Notes under the pieces: model-generated
What the model saw: only the letters and a program-made list of their open reading frames with translations
Told to the model about the DNA's origin: nothing
Database searches by the model: none
DNA from: Agmasoma carcini (nom. nud.)
Taxonomy: Eukaryota > Microsporidia > Thelohaniidae
Reading direction: 5' to 3'
Assembly: GCA_029232285.1 (NCBI GenBank)
Contig: JAOXFI010000005.1
Location: 1-64,000, forward strand
DNA length: 64,000 bases
Part shown: positions 10,193-20,240 of the stretch, piece by piece
Numbering within the stretch: the first letter of the stretch is position 1
Layout of the letters: each line of letters begins with the position of its first letter
Made by a program: the position numbers and the translations under genes

Positions 10193-11480
10193 CACTGGAG
10201 GGAAAAAATGGACACCCCTAAAATGATTGGTTTTTGATGAAGTGTTAAACAATTTTATAAATATAAAATTTGTTATAATTATTAGCTTTTATTACTTTTT
10301 AATTTTTTGTATCATATATATTGTTATATATTTTCATGAATTTTATAAATTTAGCGGAATAACAACTAGACACCCGGGGAATAATAATATTTTGGGCACT
10401 ATTATCTTTTAATAACTGCTATACATCTATTTCTCAAGATAAACATTGATTTTTAACAAGGTTACCTGGTATATTAGACCATAATTCTTATATTTCATTA
10501 TTAAGATCATTTAATAATTTATTTTTTTAATATAGTCCTAAATAGATTCGATTTGGTTTAAATTAGGTGATTTTGCTATCCATTTATGACATTAATATCA
10601 TTTTCATTAAAATATAACCTTGTCAATCTAGAAGCATGACAAGATGCAGTGTCTTATTGAAAGGTAAACTGATCCAATGACATCATTAGTGCTGGTGGAT
10701 ATGAATTTTGTGTTAAAAGATTAATATAACCACATGAATTTAACCTTTCATTTACTAACACAAAATTTCCTATTCTTTACCTGACATACAACCCAATACA
10801 AGAGCTATTTTATCCAAATTTTGTTGATACACTCTTCTTTGAACCTATCTCCTGTATTTCTCCATACTAAACTCTTTCTATCAATTTCATATCATCTTTT
10901 GTATTTGAAATATTCTTTAATGCCTACCTTAAACGAATTTCTTAGTGCAGCTTAGTCAAAAAAAGATTTGTCAGTTGTAATTCTTTCAATAATATTCATT
11001 TATGCAATGTGTGTCTTATAATTCTTGGTTTTTATTTAATGACGGGGTTTTTGATAATTCTGTTGACATGAAAAATAGATTTTTCGTTATATTTTTTAAT
11101 TTTATTTATATCACTCGCCTCAAGCATTTTATGCCTTCTAAACCACTTTGCCTTTTTAAATTATTAAAATCTTGTAAAATATCTTGCACTGATGACCTAG
11201 GTACAGCCTTCTTTTTAGGATAATCTCTTATTGACATTCTTTATGTATCAAAAAAGATTTTTAAATATCTAAAGACCAATTACTACTCATAAGGACAAAA
11301 ATCTATAAAATAATTCTAAAAATGATGGAAGGAAGCAGTCTTTTTCCGCCAAATTTACAAAATTCAAAAAAATATAAAACGTAATATAAGCTAATAATCG
11401 TAACAGTAATTATATTTTTAAATTGTTTAATACTTCACCAAAAACCAATCATTTTAGGGATGTCCGGTTTTTTTCCAGTG
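10193..11480 (-). mobile_element. Tc1/mariner-type transposon relic with long terminal inverted repeats
   Basis: The 1288-bp element is bounded by TA on both sides, as expected for Tc1/mariner insertion. Its ends (10193 to about 10270 and about 11404 to 11480) are inverted repeats of about 75 bp starting CACTGGA. They share the block CCCTAAAATGATTGGTTTTT. On the minus strand, fragments of a DDE transposase can be read: QDTASCHASRLTR around 10617-10660 (second catalytic Asp) and SPNLNQIES around 10555-10580 (third catalytic Glu). The latter is followed by a stop where the conserved Trp should be. At least one frameshift lies between them. The element is dead. Confidence 0.9.
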
Positions 11481-12293
11481 TAGTACAAAATGAATAGAAT
11501 AAGACAAAGTCTATAATTTTAAACATAATTTTATATTATTGAATTATATAAAATAAAGACTATGAAAGTATGTTATATAAAAATTAATCAGCAAACTCAT
11601 TTTTTTGATGCTTTATAGAGTGAAAGAGCAGAAAATAAATTATTAAATATTAATTGTGATCTACTCGTATGGGTTGTTCCATTGGGTGTTGAATGTATAT
11701 TAGTCTGATTGTAAATGATTTATTATTTTTGTGGCGTTGAGTGCTGGTGTTCTTTTGTTTTGATACCTCATCATGAAGTGTGGGTGGGAATTTTTGTAAA
11801 ATCTTTTATATAAATTTCAAGATAATTAAATAATGTTATTATTGTGCTCTTTTATAAGAATATAATCACCAAACTATAATTGAGGTTGATATCAAGCTGA
11901 TTCCAAGGTAAGCTAATCTATTATTAATTATTTAAGTTGTTAAAAAAGGGATATTTTTAGAGAAGAATATATTAATCACTAAAACATCAAAAATATTATG
12001 TTTTACATCATTAAATGAGATGAATTAATGACAAATATCACCAATAATACATTATAATAGTTTATAAAAGAACATTTAGCTGTATTTATCTAATTCAAAA
12101 ATAAATATCATAAATGGTATTTAAAATAAAATCTAAGTGTTATTAATTATCAACTTATATATGAAAGCATAAATAAAACTGAATACGATACGTACAACAC
12201 GAAAATAAACCAAAATATATACAAATAATAATAAATAAGATACAAAATATTAATATTTTTTAAATTCTAAAAAAAACAAAATTTATTTCAAAA
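11481..12293. other. AT-rich gap
   Basis: Nothing recognisable was seen between the transposon end and the stop of the membrane-protein gene. Confidence 0.5.
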
Positions 12294-13217
12294 TTAATAA
12301 AAAACTTCTAAGTTTCGTGCTCTTCTATATAAACTGCATACACCATTCAAATGCTCATAAAGTTTATCTTCAACAACATCTCCACCTTCCTTAAAGCATT
12401 TCATCTGCAAATACATATAATACTCTTCAGAAAGCCCTGATTCCTTAATACGCCGATCAGAATGATACATCATCTGAAATAAGTGTTGATTCATAGGAGC
12501 AAGCACGAATTTATACACACCAAAGTCCATACACTCCTCAAATAGGCAATAACTAAAATTTCTACCATAGAAGTAAGAATATTCAAACACATACACGGAG
12601 AGGATGCTTAGAAGACCCTTTAGAAAATTGACAATAAATATTACAAATATTCCGTTAACTGAAAAATATGGAACCTTTGAAAGATTCTCAAAAAATGTGT
12701 TCTTTGAAGAGAAAAGCATTTCTAATCTTTTAATGTTTTCTCTATTTAATTCTATGGGGATTGAAAATGATCTTCTAATTGAGAAATAACATCTAAAGAG
12801 ACCAAAGTGCCTACAAAAGGCAACAAGATAGGTCAATACCTCTCCTATGATGGTTCCGTATATCTTTAACTTTCTTTCAAGATAAAATTCAACAAAACAA
12901 GAGTTTAAAGCAAATAATAGACCACAGGCGAACGTCTTCTCTCTTATAATATTGTTAACGAGAAACAACAGAAATAATAAATTAACTTTAATTCCTTTCC
13001 ATTCAATCTCAAAGATTGATGACTTTGAATTATACTCTAAGATGAATAGTAATATGTTCAAGAGAGTAACTAAAATGATAACAGTCACTCGCTTATAATA
13101 TCGATACTTTCTAATGTATTTACGTTGGTTGTACTCATGTGCTATAGAGACAACCATACTTACAACCGCAGGAAATATAACAAAACATAAAATAAAAATC
13201 TGGAAGTACCATCCCAT
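12294..13217 (-). CDS. Multi-pass membrane protein of unknown function
   Basis: The 307-residue open frame begins with a hydrophobic segment (residues 2-24). It contains further hydrophobic stretches near 43-61, 77-90, 97-110, 120-145 and 180-215, so perhaps six membrane passes. The C-terminal third is soluble, with acidic and Cys residues. I do not recognise the family. An N-terminal SIAHEY word recalls the His motif of sterol and diacylglycerol acyltransferases. It is in the wrong place, and no other MBOAT landmark is present. ATG 13217 is preceded by CCCC and by an AAAATTTTTTT run. It is the only long frame in this block, and its length and composition make a real gene likely. Confidence 0.7.
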   Translation of the reverse strand: MGWYFQIFILCFVIFPAVVSMVVSIAHEYNQRKYIRKYRYYKRVTVIILVTLLNILLFILEYNSKSSIFEIEWKGIKVNLLFLLFLVNNIIREKTFACGLLFALNSCFVEFYLERKLKIYGTIIGEVLTYLVAFCRHFGLFRCYFSIRRSFSIPIELNRENIKRLEMLFSSKNTFFENLSKVPYFSVNGIFVIFIVNFLKGLLSILSVYVFEYSYFYGRNFSYCLFEECMDFGVYKFVLAPMNQHLFQMMYHSDRRIKESGLSEEYYMYLQMKCFKEGGDVVEDKLYEHLNGVCSLYRRARNLEVFY

Positions 13218-13809
13218 AAATCTTGGGGTTGACGGCTCAAAAAAATTTTAACAATTTGAAAATATAATTGACAAGTGAATATTAAATAATATAAATTATA
13301 AGATTATCATTGTTATTGGTCTTTAACAAACGAGATATGTGGTATAAGTTAGGATGTAAAGGTGATACAGCTTAAGTACATATAGATAGTATTGATTTCA
13401 ATTGCATTTTTGTCAAACGCTTGTTAGTAGTTAATTATATAATTTATAAAGACTGTGTTTTATAAGCTTTTAATTATTTTGGTCAATTAATTAATTGTCA
13501 AAAAATATTGTTAGGACAGTAAATAACCCATTAATTACTGATATAGTTGTCATACACTTATCATATTTAAATTATCAATAATGTAAGTAGTATTTGAAAC
13601 ATCAACAGTTATATTTTGATACCACAGTGTTAAATAAACAATTATGTACAAATAGTTGATTATATTAAGTTTTAATAATTAATTAGCTGAACATTTATAA
13701 TTGTCATTTCACTATTAATAATCAGATAAGCATTCATAATATCACATATGGCTCCAATGATAATAATACCAAGGCTATTATCAATAATAAATATTTGACA
13801 AAACAAATC
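13218..13809. other. Divergent intergenic region
   Basis: This is AT-rich and must hold the promoters of the two flanking, divergently transcribed genes. No distinct motif was recognised apart from the AAAATTTTTTT run close to the minus-strand start. Confidence 0.4.
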
Positions 13810-15114
13810 ATGTCTATTTTATCAGGTAATTTATTGTTTAAGTTCACCCATCCATTAAATATTTATATCAAAATAAAACCAGAATGTAAAAATTTGTCAA
13901 AAATTTTTAAATCAAAAAAAGGATTCTTTTTAATAAATTGTAAAAATATTTCCGTTATCATGTTTTGCCAGCATATAAATATAATTTATAAGAGAAATTA
14001 TCTACTGCAGATAAATGAAGCATTTCTTAACTCAAATACAATTTATGAATGTGAGTATTGTGGCTCAAACCCACTCCAATATTTCTGTATGGATTGTGAT
14101 TATAGAGCATGTAGAAACTGTGCATTCAGCTGTGATCACAGAAAAGTACACAGCTCTTTTTATAGTCCATCTCTCAATACATTCACCTGTTTTATATGTG
14201 AGTATGAAGAAAAAATATCAATAGAAGAAATTGAAAAAATAGCACCTCCGACCAACCACTTTAATTTTATAAGATTAAAAGGGATTGAAGATCATGATGG
14301 ATCAACATTCTTATCATCAGTTATTCAAATAGTCTCAAAAATCGACAAAGTTAGAGATCATTATTTATCCTTTTCCCATCCCTTGGATGGGTGCAAAGAT
14401 CCATTGGAATGTGGTGATTGTTTTTTTAAAGCAATCTACAAAGAATTCTTTTTGGATGAATGCTTTAATATGTCTCAAATGATCTGTACAGCGTTTAAAT
14501 GTAACAAGAAATTATCTATATTCAATGGTCAAGCCCCATATAATGCATTTGATTTGATCTGCTCCTTATATCACAAAGATGTAGCTTTAGAGAAGTGCCA
14601 ATGTATAATGCACAAGACATTTTTTGGTAAACTGGAGATTAGAAGGGAGTGTCATCTTTGTAACTACGCGACTGTAAAGAGCGGTGTGAATTTTACAAGC
14701 TTTACCTTAGATTGCAAAGAATTATTAAGTGACAGCATTCAAAATTTCCTAAGTAATAAGCCAATAGAAATGTTTGAACACTGTGTAGGGTGTGGAAGGA
14801 CGTCTACACATGATAAAAGCAAAAATATCACGGAAAGTCCATATGTATTCACTCTAATTATTAATGATATCCAAGAAAATCATTCATATAAGAACAATAA
14901 ACACCTAGACGATACGATGATGATACAAAGTGCGAAGTATAAACTAGCTGGTTTTATTACAGCAAATAGTCCAAATGAAATTTCACCAAAGTATGAAGCC
15001 TTCATAGTATTAAATGATGTTTGGTATAAGTTTGATGAAGACGTGACGATTATAAACAACCCAAGGCCATATTACAAATCTACTTGCATGTGCTTTTACA
15101 TACGGATGGACTAA
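13810..15114 (+). CDS. UBP8: Ubp8/USP22-like SAGA deubiquitinase, apparently catalytically dead
   Basis: The 434-residue protein has a ZnF-UBP domain at about residues 81-130 (CEYC, YFCMDC, CRNC, HRKVH, CFIC) and then a USP fold. The order and wording follow yeast Ubp8: GI....GSTFLSS, CKDPLECGDCFFKAIYKEF, EKCQCIMHKTFFGKLE, RECHLCNY, and a final VWYKFDEDV with CFYIR. Ubp8/USP22 removes ubiquitin from histone H2B within SAGA. The catalytic Cys of the GSTCF motif is absent: GSTF places Thr166 there or deletes one residue. The catalytic His of GHYIAF is Lys394 (SPKYEAF). Zinc-binding pairs in the USP fingers are kept. It may persist as a structural or ubiquitin-binding SAGA part. The start at ATG 13810 is preferred over an upstream TTG at 13795. 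Confidence 0.85.
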   Translation: MSILSGNLLFKFTHPLNIYIKIKPECKNLSKIFKSKKGFFLINCKNISVIMFCQHINIIYKRNYLLQINEAFLNSNTIYECEYCGSNPLQYFCMDCDYRACRNCAFSCDHRKVHSSFYSPSLNTFTCFICEYEEKISIEEIEKIAPPTNHFNFIRLKGIEDHDGSTFLSSVIQIVSKIDKVRDHYLSFSHPLDGCKDPLECGDCFFKAIYKEFFLDECFNMSQMICTAFKCNKKLSIFNGQAPYNAFDLICSLYHKDVALEKCQCIMHKTFFGKLEIRRECHLCNYATVKSGVNFTSFTLDCKELLSDSIQNFLSNKPIEMFEHCVGCGRTSTHDKSKNITESPYVFTLIINDIQENHSYKNNKHLDDTMMIQSAKYKLAGFITANSPNEISPKYEAFIVLNDVWYKFDEDVTIINNPRPYYKSTCMCFYIRMD

Positions 15115-15647
15115 CGCACTCGAATAAAATCTTTTATATATAATTTAGATCCTATTTATACGTTCTTGATACTAGAAACTGGCCTATTACTTATTTCACT
15201 GATACTAATTATATTAATTTGTTATCACACAGACTAGGAAATTTTTAGAATATTAATTAGTACAAAGTTATAGTTTACTTATATAAACATAAATGTTTAC
15301 TAAAGGGCAAACAATATATAAATAATAGCTATAATATGTATGAAAAACAGCTAAATAAAGTTTAATTATATTAGTTAGAATAGAGATGTCAATCTCATTG
15401 ATTTGTTACATGATTTGGTATAATTATTGATCGAAAGCATATGTATAGCCTGTGGCATCAAATACAGTAATTAAAGATATAAATTCATATTGTTGTATGC
15501 AAGTATATTTTAGTATGAATTGGTTTTTGAAAAGAAAACAAAAATAGTTTTTAAGTAAGTATAACAAACTAAAAGAAAATTAAAATGTTATTTTCTTCTT
15601 ATTTTTACTATAAAGTTATGTTTTGGTTTTTTTAAAATTATTACCCC
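15115..15647. other. AT-rich gap
   Basis: Nothing recognisable. The last bases (ACCCC right before ATG 15648) match the C-run found directly before several start codons in this window. Confidence 0.5.
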
Positions 15648-16037
15648 ATGGGAAAAGAATTAACTGAGAAAGATCTGGACGAAATACTAATAAAATATGA
15701 AGAGAAGATAGAAAATATTCATAAATATGGAGGCATAAACCATATTGAGAGAATAATGAAGCTAGATCATGAAAGGACCAGGTATGTAAAGGCTCTATTT
15801 GAAGAGGGTGTGATAACAACAAAAATTTACAAAAAACAATTCAAAAATGGTGGTTTAAACAAAGAACTTGCTGATATTTGGGATAAACCAGGGTTTGAAA
15901 ACCTATGCTGTACATATTGCATGTCTTCTAGCACAAAAAACGGTAATACTTGTATCTGTAGAGTGCCTAGAAAGTACTTAGAAAAAGATAGTTTTAAAAA
16001 ATGCCACATATGTGGATGCAGAGGATGTTCACCTTAA
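15648..16037 (+). CDS. BUD31: Pre-mRNA splicing factor BUD31 (G10 family)
   Basis: The 129-residue protein has the full G10/BUD31 plan. An N-terminal helix is followed by the HERTRYVKALFEEGVITTKIYKK block (counterpart of HQRTRYIYDLYY), then the Cys-rich C-terminus with LCCTYC, TCICRVPRKYLE and CHICGCRGCSP. These Cys residues bind three zincs in the family. BUD31 sits in the activated spliceosome near the NTC. Its presence implies that this organism still splices introns. Length is close to the family norm of about 145-157. The stop lies 13 bp from the stop of the convergent reductase gene. Confidence 0.96.
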   Translation: MGKELTEKDLDEILIKYEEKIENIHKYGGINHIERIMKLDHERTRYVKALFEEGVITTKIYKKQFKNGGLNKELADIWDKPGFENLCCTYCMSSSTKNGNTCICRVPRKYLEKDSFKKCHICGCRGCSP

Positions 16038-16050
16038 ATAAATTTAATGG

Positions 16051-16743
16051 TTATTTACGAATTCGTATGTATAGCCTTAAGCATAGATTTATCAACCTGT
16101 CCAAAATAATATTTGGAATTAACGGTATAGCCATTCTCAGCAGCGATAGGAAATTATATACAGTTCGTTTCGTAACATCATTTTCAATATCTTTCACAAT
16201 TATATTAGCAAGGGTGTTGACCCGTAAAGTAAAGATGTCTCTAATTTCATGAAACATCTTCGTACTCACCTTGTATGGAAATATAATGTATGTATTCTTA
16301 CCCTCCCTTCTTAAGGATTCATTAAGACTAAGAATGAATGATTTACAAGCAGAATAAATAGAAAAGTATGGAAGTCCTATGTGGGCCATGATATCACAAA
16401 TAAAAACAACTTTTTTATATTTATAAGACTTAAGGGCCCGTAGGTGACTTAATATATTGATCTCAATTGCGCATTCGATATTTTCTAATTTATATTCATC
16501 AAACCTTTTTATTCCGGGGTTCTTTCCAATATTTAGGATCAGTACGTCAAACTCGACATTAAGTTTTGGAACACTTTTGGTCAAATCGTGAACTATATGG
16601 ATTAGGTTCATATGGGTAAAAGGAGATGGGGATCTAGAAATACCATAGACGAATGCCTTTTTATCTAGAAGTTGCTTAACAAGTTCTAATCCAAGCCCAG
16701 ACGAAGAACCTGTAACACAAACTTTCTTGTTTCGTAAATCCAT
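16051..16743 (-). CDS. Short-chain dehydrogenase/reductase, 3-ketodihydrosphingosine reductase-like
   Basis: The 230-residue protein shows the SDR plan. These are TGSSSGLG (residues 11-18) for NADP binding, LNIG for the NNAG region, and YSACK with Tyr130 and Lys134. A hydrophobic, basic C-terminus (LLRMAIPLIPNIILDRLINL) suggests membrane attachment. The YSACK and C-terminal hydrophobic layout recall Tsc10/KDSR, which makes dihydrosphingosine at the ER. The substrate is inferred, not shown. The usual catalytic Ser, 13 residues before the Tyr, is Asp117. This could weaken or alter catalysis. The start at ATG 16743 is chosen over an upstream non-ATG extension because the SDR fold begins directly after it and TTTTTTTACC precedes it. 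Confidence 0.8.
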   Translation of the reverse strand: MDLRNKKVCVTGSSSGLGLELVKQLLDKKAFVYGISRSPSPFTHMNLIHIVHDLTKSVPKLNVEFDVLILNIGKNPGIKRFDEYKLENIECAIEINILSHLRALKSYKYKKVVFICDIMAHIGLPYFSIYSACKSFILSLNESLRREGKNTYIIFPYKVSTKMFHEIRDIFTLRVNTLANIIVKDIENDVTKRTVYNFLSLLRMAIPLIPNIILDRLINLCLRLYIRIRK

Positions 16744-16791
16744 CTGGTAAAAAAATGTTTCAAATATATTTTCAGGAAACAAAAATAAACA

Positions 16792-17478
16792 ATGATTGAG
16801 AACAAAACCTTCTACTTTCACAAGATAAGACCAAGAAGTGAGTCTGTAATCGAAACGATATCGGTTAAACACATAAGAGAACTAATGAAAGTTCTTAAGA
16901 TCGAACTTAATATACTACAACAGAAATTAAACCGAAGTGTATTACCTTCCTTTAATAATCGCAGTACGATTGAGAATACCATGGCTGCACAGAAATCTAA
17001 GATAAAAAAATTACTAAATGAAGTTGAAGAAGAGATACGGGTTTTTGATACACCAATAGAAGAGATTACTAAAAGAATACAATCATTCTTCCTTGTGCAA
17101 CTAAAAAAGATTATTTTGATGTATAGAACGATTGAACAAGAGAACCTTAAAAAGTTAGATATTTATCAAGAATATTCGAAGGATGAGAATCAGGAAACAG
17201 CACAAATGATAAAAAGAAGTAAAGATGTTAGGCAAGGCATTTATGAACTGACCAACACTCTAATGGAACTAAAAATTATACTAAAAAATCAAACACATCT
17301 TCTTGATCGAATTGATTATTATTTTGAAGCAAACAATCAAAGAATAAACGAGGCTAACATAGAAATAGATAAGATACCTGAAACCTATACCAATGGGAAG
17401 GATAAGATCATAATTCTTTTGCTTAATGTTGTCGTTGTTCTCTGTTTCTTGATTTTGGTCAAAACATTTAATAAATAA
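16792..17478 (+). CDS. Syntaxin-like Q-SNARE (Tlg2/syntaxin-16 type)
   Basis: The 228-residue protein has an N-terminal helical region containing LPSFNNRST, similar in place and wording to Tlg2 LPGFEDKS. A SNARE helix around residues 140-195 (MIKRSKDVRQGIYELTNTLM, then LKNQTHLLDRIDYYF, with a Gln at the central layer) is followed by a C-terminal membrane anchor (IIILLLNVVVVLCFLILV). The QTHLLDRIDY wording is closest to the Tlg2/syntaxin-16 group, which acts in fusion at the trans-Golgi and endosomes. Assignment to that exact branch is inference. The start is 48 bp from the divergent start of the reductase gene, so the two share a very short promoter region. Confidence 0.85.
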   Translation: MIENKTFYFHKIRPRSESVIETISVKHIRELMKVLKIELNILQQKLNRSVLPSFNNRSTIENTMAAQKSKIKKLLNEVEEEIRVFDTPIEEITKRIQSFFLVQLKKIILMYRTIEQENLKKLDIYQEYSKDENQETAQMIKRSKDVRQGIYELTNTLMELKIILKNQTHLLDRIDYYFEANNQRINEANIEIDKIPETYTNGKDKIIILLLNVVVVLCFLILVKTFNK

Positions 17479-18128
17479 ATTATTTTAATTATTGATTAAA
17501 ATATAGTTAAGGGTATTGATAATAGTGATAACATTTTGTTAGTGCGTGATTGATATGATACTAATAGTAAACAAACATCATAATTATCAGTATTGTATCA
17601 GAAACTTAAAATTGATATTAGTCAAAGAGCTTAATTATATAAATTCACTGGGTTGTGAGATATTGATGCTATCAAATATCAGTTAGTTAGTTAGAAAATG
17701 ATATATTATAAATTCATTGCTTTATTTAAGTGTTTATCTTACAAAATAGATCATACCTTATCCAAATACTCTTATATGTGTGTTTTAATTACATATACAA
17801 CCTTCGGATGTACCACTTTTTATGAAAATCAACTACTGCACTATTCAAAATTTTAGTATTTATATATTGTGATGAAAGAAATAAAGAGAAGCTCAATTAG
17901 CGAAGTGTTTTAGTACATAACTCTACCCTGGTAGAGAAAGGATGCATTATCAAGATTGTACATTGTGATTTATCAATATTCACACTTTTAAATACTCAAC
18001 CAGTTTCAAATTTCCTCATTATAGCCAAAGTCCGATCCACATCTAATCAGTTATTAAGTATTGCGTCAATTGTCAATCTTTAAATATTATAAAATAAAAC
18101 AATAAAATTTTTTTCAAGAAACATCAAA
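17479..18128. other. AT-rich gap with a short TTAG run
   Basis: No gene was seen. It contains about four TTAG units near 17684-17697. An AAATTTTTTTC run lies close to the start of the primase gene. Confidence 0.5.
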
Positions 18129-19268
18129 ATGAAGAGAATAAAAGCACCAGATGCACTGAAAACCAGACTGTCCTTCTATACGTCTCTTCCCACACCTCAT
18201 CTTGACTATGAAACCTTTAGGGAGTATTCTATTGAAAGAATTAAAATGCTAAGAAGGATAGAGAATAAAGTAAATGACACTTACTCAATAAAGAATGTAG
18301 ATGATGACATTATACAGCATTTTTGTCTTAAACTGGTATGCTCACAGACTAAATGGGCTTTAAAATGGTTTATTAATAATGAGACAGAACTTTTTAGATT
18401 ACGTATCAACACATTACAAGAAGAGTCTAGAACATTCTTTCTTAATGAATTTTGGCCACATTATAAGACGAATGGTGAACTTATCACATTTGATTCATTT
18501 TATGATCCTGAATACAACAATCAAAGCATATATAATGATAAAATGTTAATTCATTTCTCAAAAGTACCAGATATACTGGCAAAGAGGAACTTTGATCTTA
18601 AAAATGGATATTTTGAATACAACTTAAGTATCATGAAAAGTCTATTGGTGACTGAGTTCAGAAATCATCTTTTAAAAACGATGAATGAATTATATGATAA
18701 GTGTGTTTATGATCCTGATGAGCGTTTACAATCACTTAATACAGAGATTTTTATGTATAAAAGAGATGATAAAGAGCAACATTCTGATGTTTTATCTAAA
18801 TCAGATTCTTTCCCTTTGTGTATTAGAGGTGTCATTGATGTTCTTAAAACAAAAAAACACTTGAAGTACAATGATAGGACAATGCTGTCTCTATTCTTTA
18901 AAGATTTGGGAATGCCTATCAATGATACGGTGGAATTTTTTAGAAATAATTTTGTTTGCCCTCCTGATAAATTTAACAAGGAATATTTGTATAATATAAG
19001 ACACAATTATGGACTTGAGGGCAAAAGGGCGAACTACAATTGTCTTTCTTGTCCAAAGATATCAAGTTTTTCATATGATCCTGGTAGCTATGGTTGTCCC
19101 TTTGTTAATAAGAAGGACTATGTGCTTAATTTTGTTGATTTAGAGGATCTAGACAAAGATCCTTTTTTTAGTTGTACTAATTTTGCATCAAAGTTGGTAG
19201 GTGAGGCTGTTGAACCCGTTAAAACACCTGCAGATTTCTTTAGAAAGGTACGGAAGGGGAAAAAATAA
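18129..19268 (+). CDS. PRI2: DNA primase large subunit
   Basis: The 379-residue protein matches eukaryotic PRI2. The C-terminal iron-sulphur domain is clear: FPLCIRGVIDVL, HLKYNDR, LFFKDLGM, YNIRHNYGLEGKRANYNC and GSYGCPF. The likely [4Fe-4S] ligands are Cys231, Cys308 (or Cys305), Cys323 and Cys349. PRI2 pairs with PRI1 and polymerase alpha to lay down RNA primers. Family members are usually 450-530 residues, so this one is shortened, mostly in the N-terminal half. The start at ATG 18129 lies just after an AAATTTTTTTC element. Confidence 0.95.
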   Translation: MKRIKAPDALKTRLSFYTSLPTPHLDYETFREYSIERIKMLRRIENKVNDTYSIKNVDDDIIQHFCLKLVCSQTKWALKWFINNETELFRLRINTLQEESRTFFLNEFWPHYKTNGELITFDSFYDPEYNNQSIYNDKMLIHFSKVPDILAKRNFDLKNGYFEYNLSIMKSLLVTEFRNHLLKTMNELYDKCVYDPDERLQSLNTEIFMYKRDDKEQHSDVLSKSDSFPLCIRGVIDVLKTKKHLKYNDRTMLSLFFKDLGMPINDTVEFFRNNFVCPPDKFNKEYLYNIRHNYGLEGKRANYNCLSCPKISSFSYDPGSYGCPFVNKKDYVLNFVDLEDLDKDPFFSCTNFASKLVGEAVEPVKTPADFFRKVRKGKK

Positions 19269-20240
19269 AATAAATTATTATTCATAAGCTAGAGTGGCAT
19301 TTTATAATTCAATTACCTTGATGGGATTAAAACATTTATTTAGACATTATATACACCTTAATATGTCTAAAGTAGCATTTTATATTTCAAATAAACCTGG
19401 TTAAAGGTGAATCAGGTATTTAGATATTGTACACCTTCTTTTGTTTTAAAATTCATCAAATCATGTCTAAACATTCATACGTAATTAAAAAGGGTAAATA
19501 AACATATTTTTGGATCAAATAATTATAAAAATCTAGCCAATCATTTAATATATCTTATAGTTAAGTTAATAATTCCTGTTTACTGAAATTACCATTCATT
19601 TGATACGTGTTTTTATAAGAATCGCTTATATATTTAATCATTACAAACGATTAAAGTTAAATTAACTGTTTATCAATTATAATGATTGCCTTTTAAACTA
19701 TTTTTATGATGTTTAAATCTTATTTGTGTTTGGTACCTTTTATCAGAGGATGCACCTTATCAAGAAACTCATATCTACTGAAATAGATATTTTCATGTTT
19801 TATTTCGACACAAATTGTGTATTATGTTATATGATCATATTTGACTTTTGATATTGTTTAATCTTTTTACATCAATTATCACACAGTTTCTCGTATAAAT
19901 TATAGGGTGCGAAATAAAACAAAAATTCATTCTATATTTTATTTTTTTGTTAGTTAAAGTATTTAATATTTATTAATTATTGTGTTTATATCTTTTCTTT
20001 TTATGAACTTCAGATTGATTCAAACCCACTCCACTTGATCAGAAATGTAAAATTCAAGATAGACTTTCAACATTATTTTATATAATACAAAACTAGAGTT
20101 GGTTTGAGGGTAATTCCATATGCCCTTGTTATTAACCTTCAATAAAGTCAATTTAGAACATTCAATATATTTTCTATATCGAAAGTTCGGACAGTGAATG
20201 CTTTTTACTTATAATTATAAATTTAACCAATTTCTTTTAT
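19269..20240. other. AT-rich gap between convergent genes
   Basis: The PRI2 and NIC96 stops face each other across about 970 bp. A short motif (CTAGAGTGGCATTTTATAATTC / TCTAAAGTAGCATTTTATATTTC-like) recurs twice at 19290-19390. Nothing else was recognised. Confidence 0.4.

Noticed and set aside
12294..13217. MBOAT acyltransferase identity from an AHEY word
   Set aside because: The word is near the N-terminus, not in the C-terminal active site, and no other MBOAT landmark is present.
17880..17970. tRNA-like AGCTCAATTAGC word
   Set aside because: No anticodon or T arm follows at the right distance.
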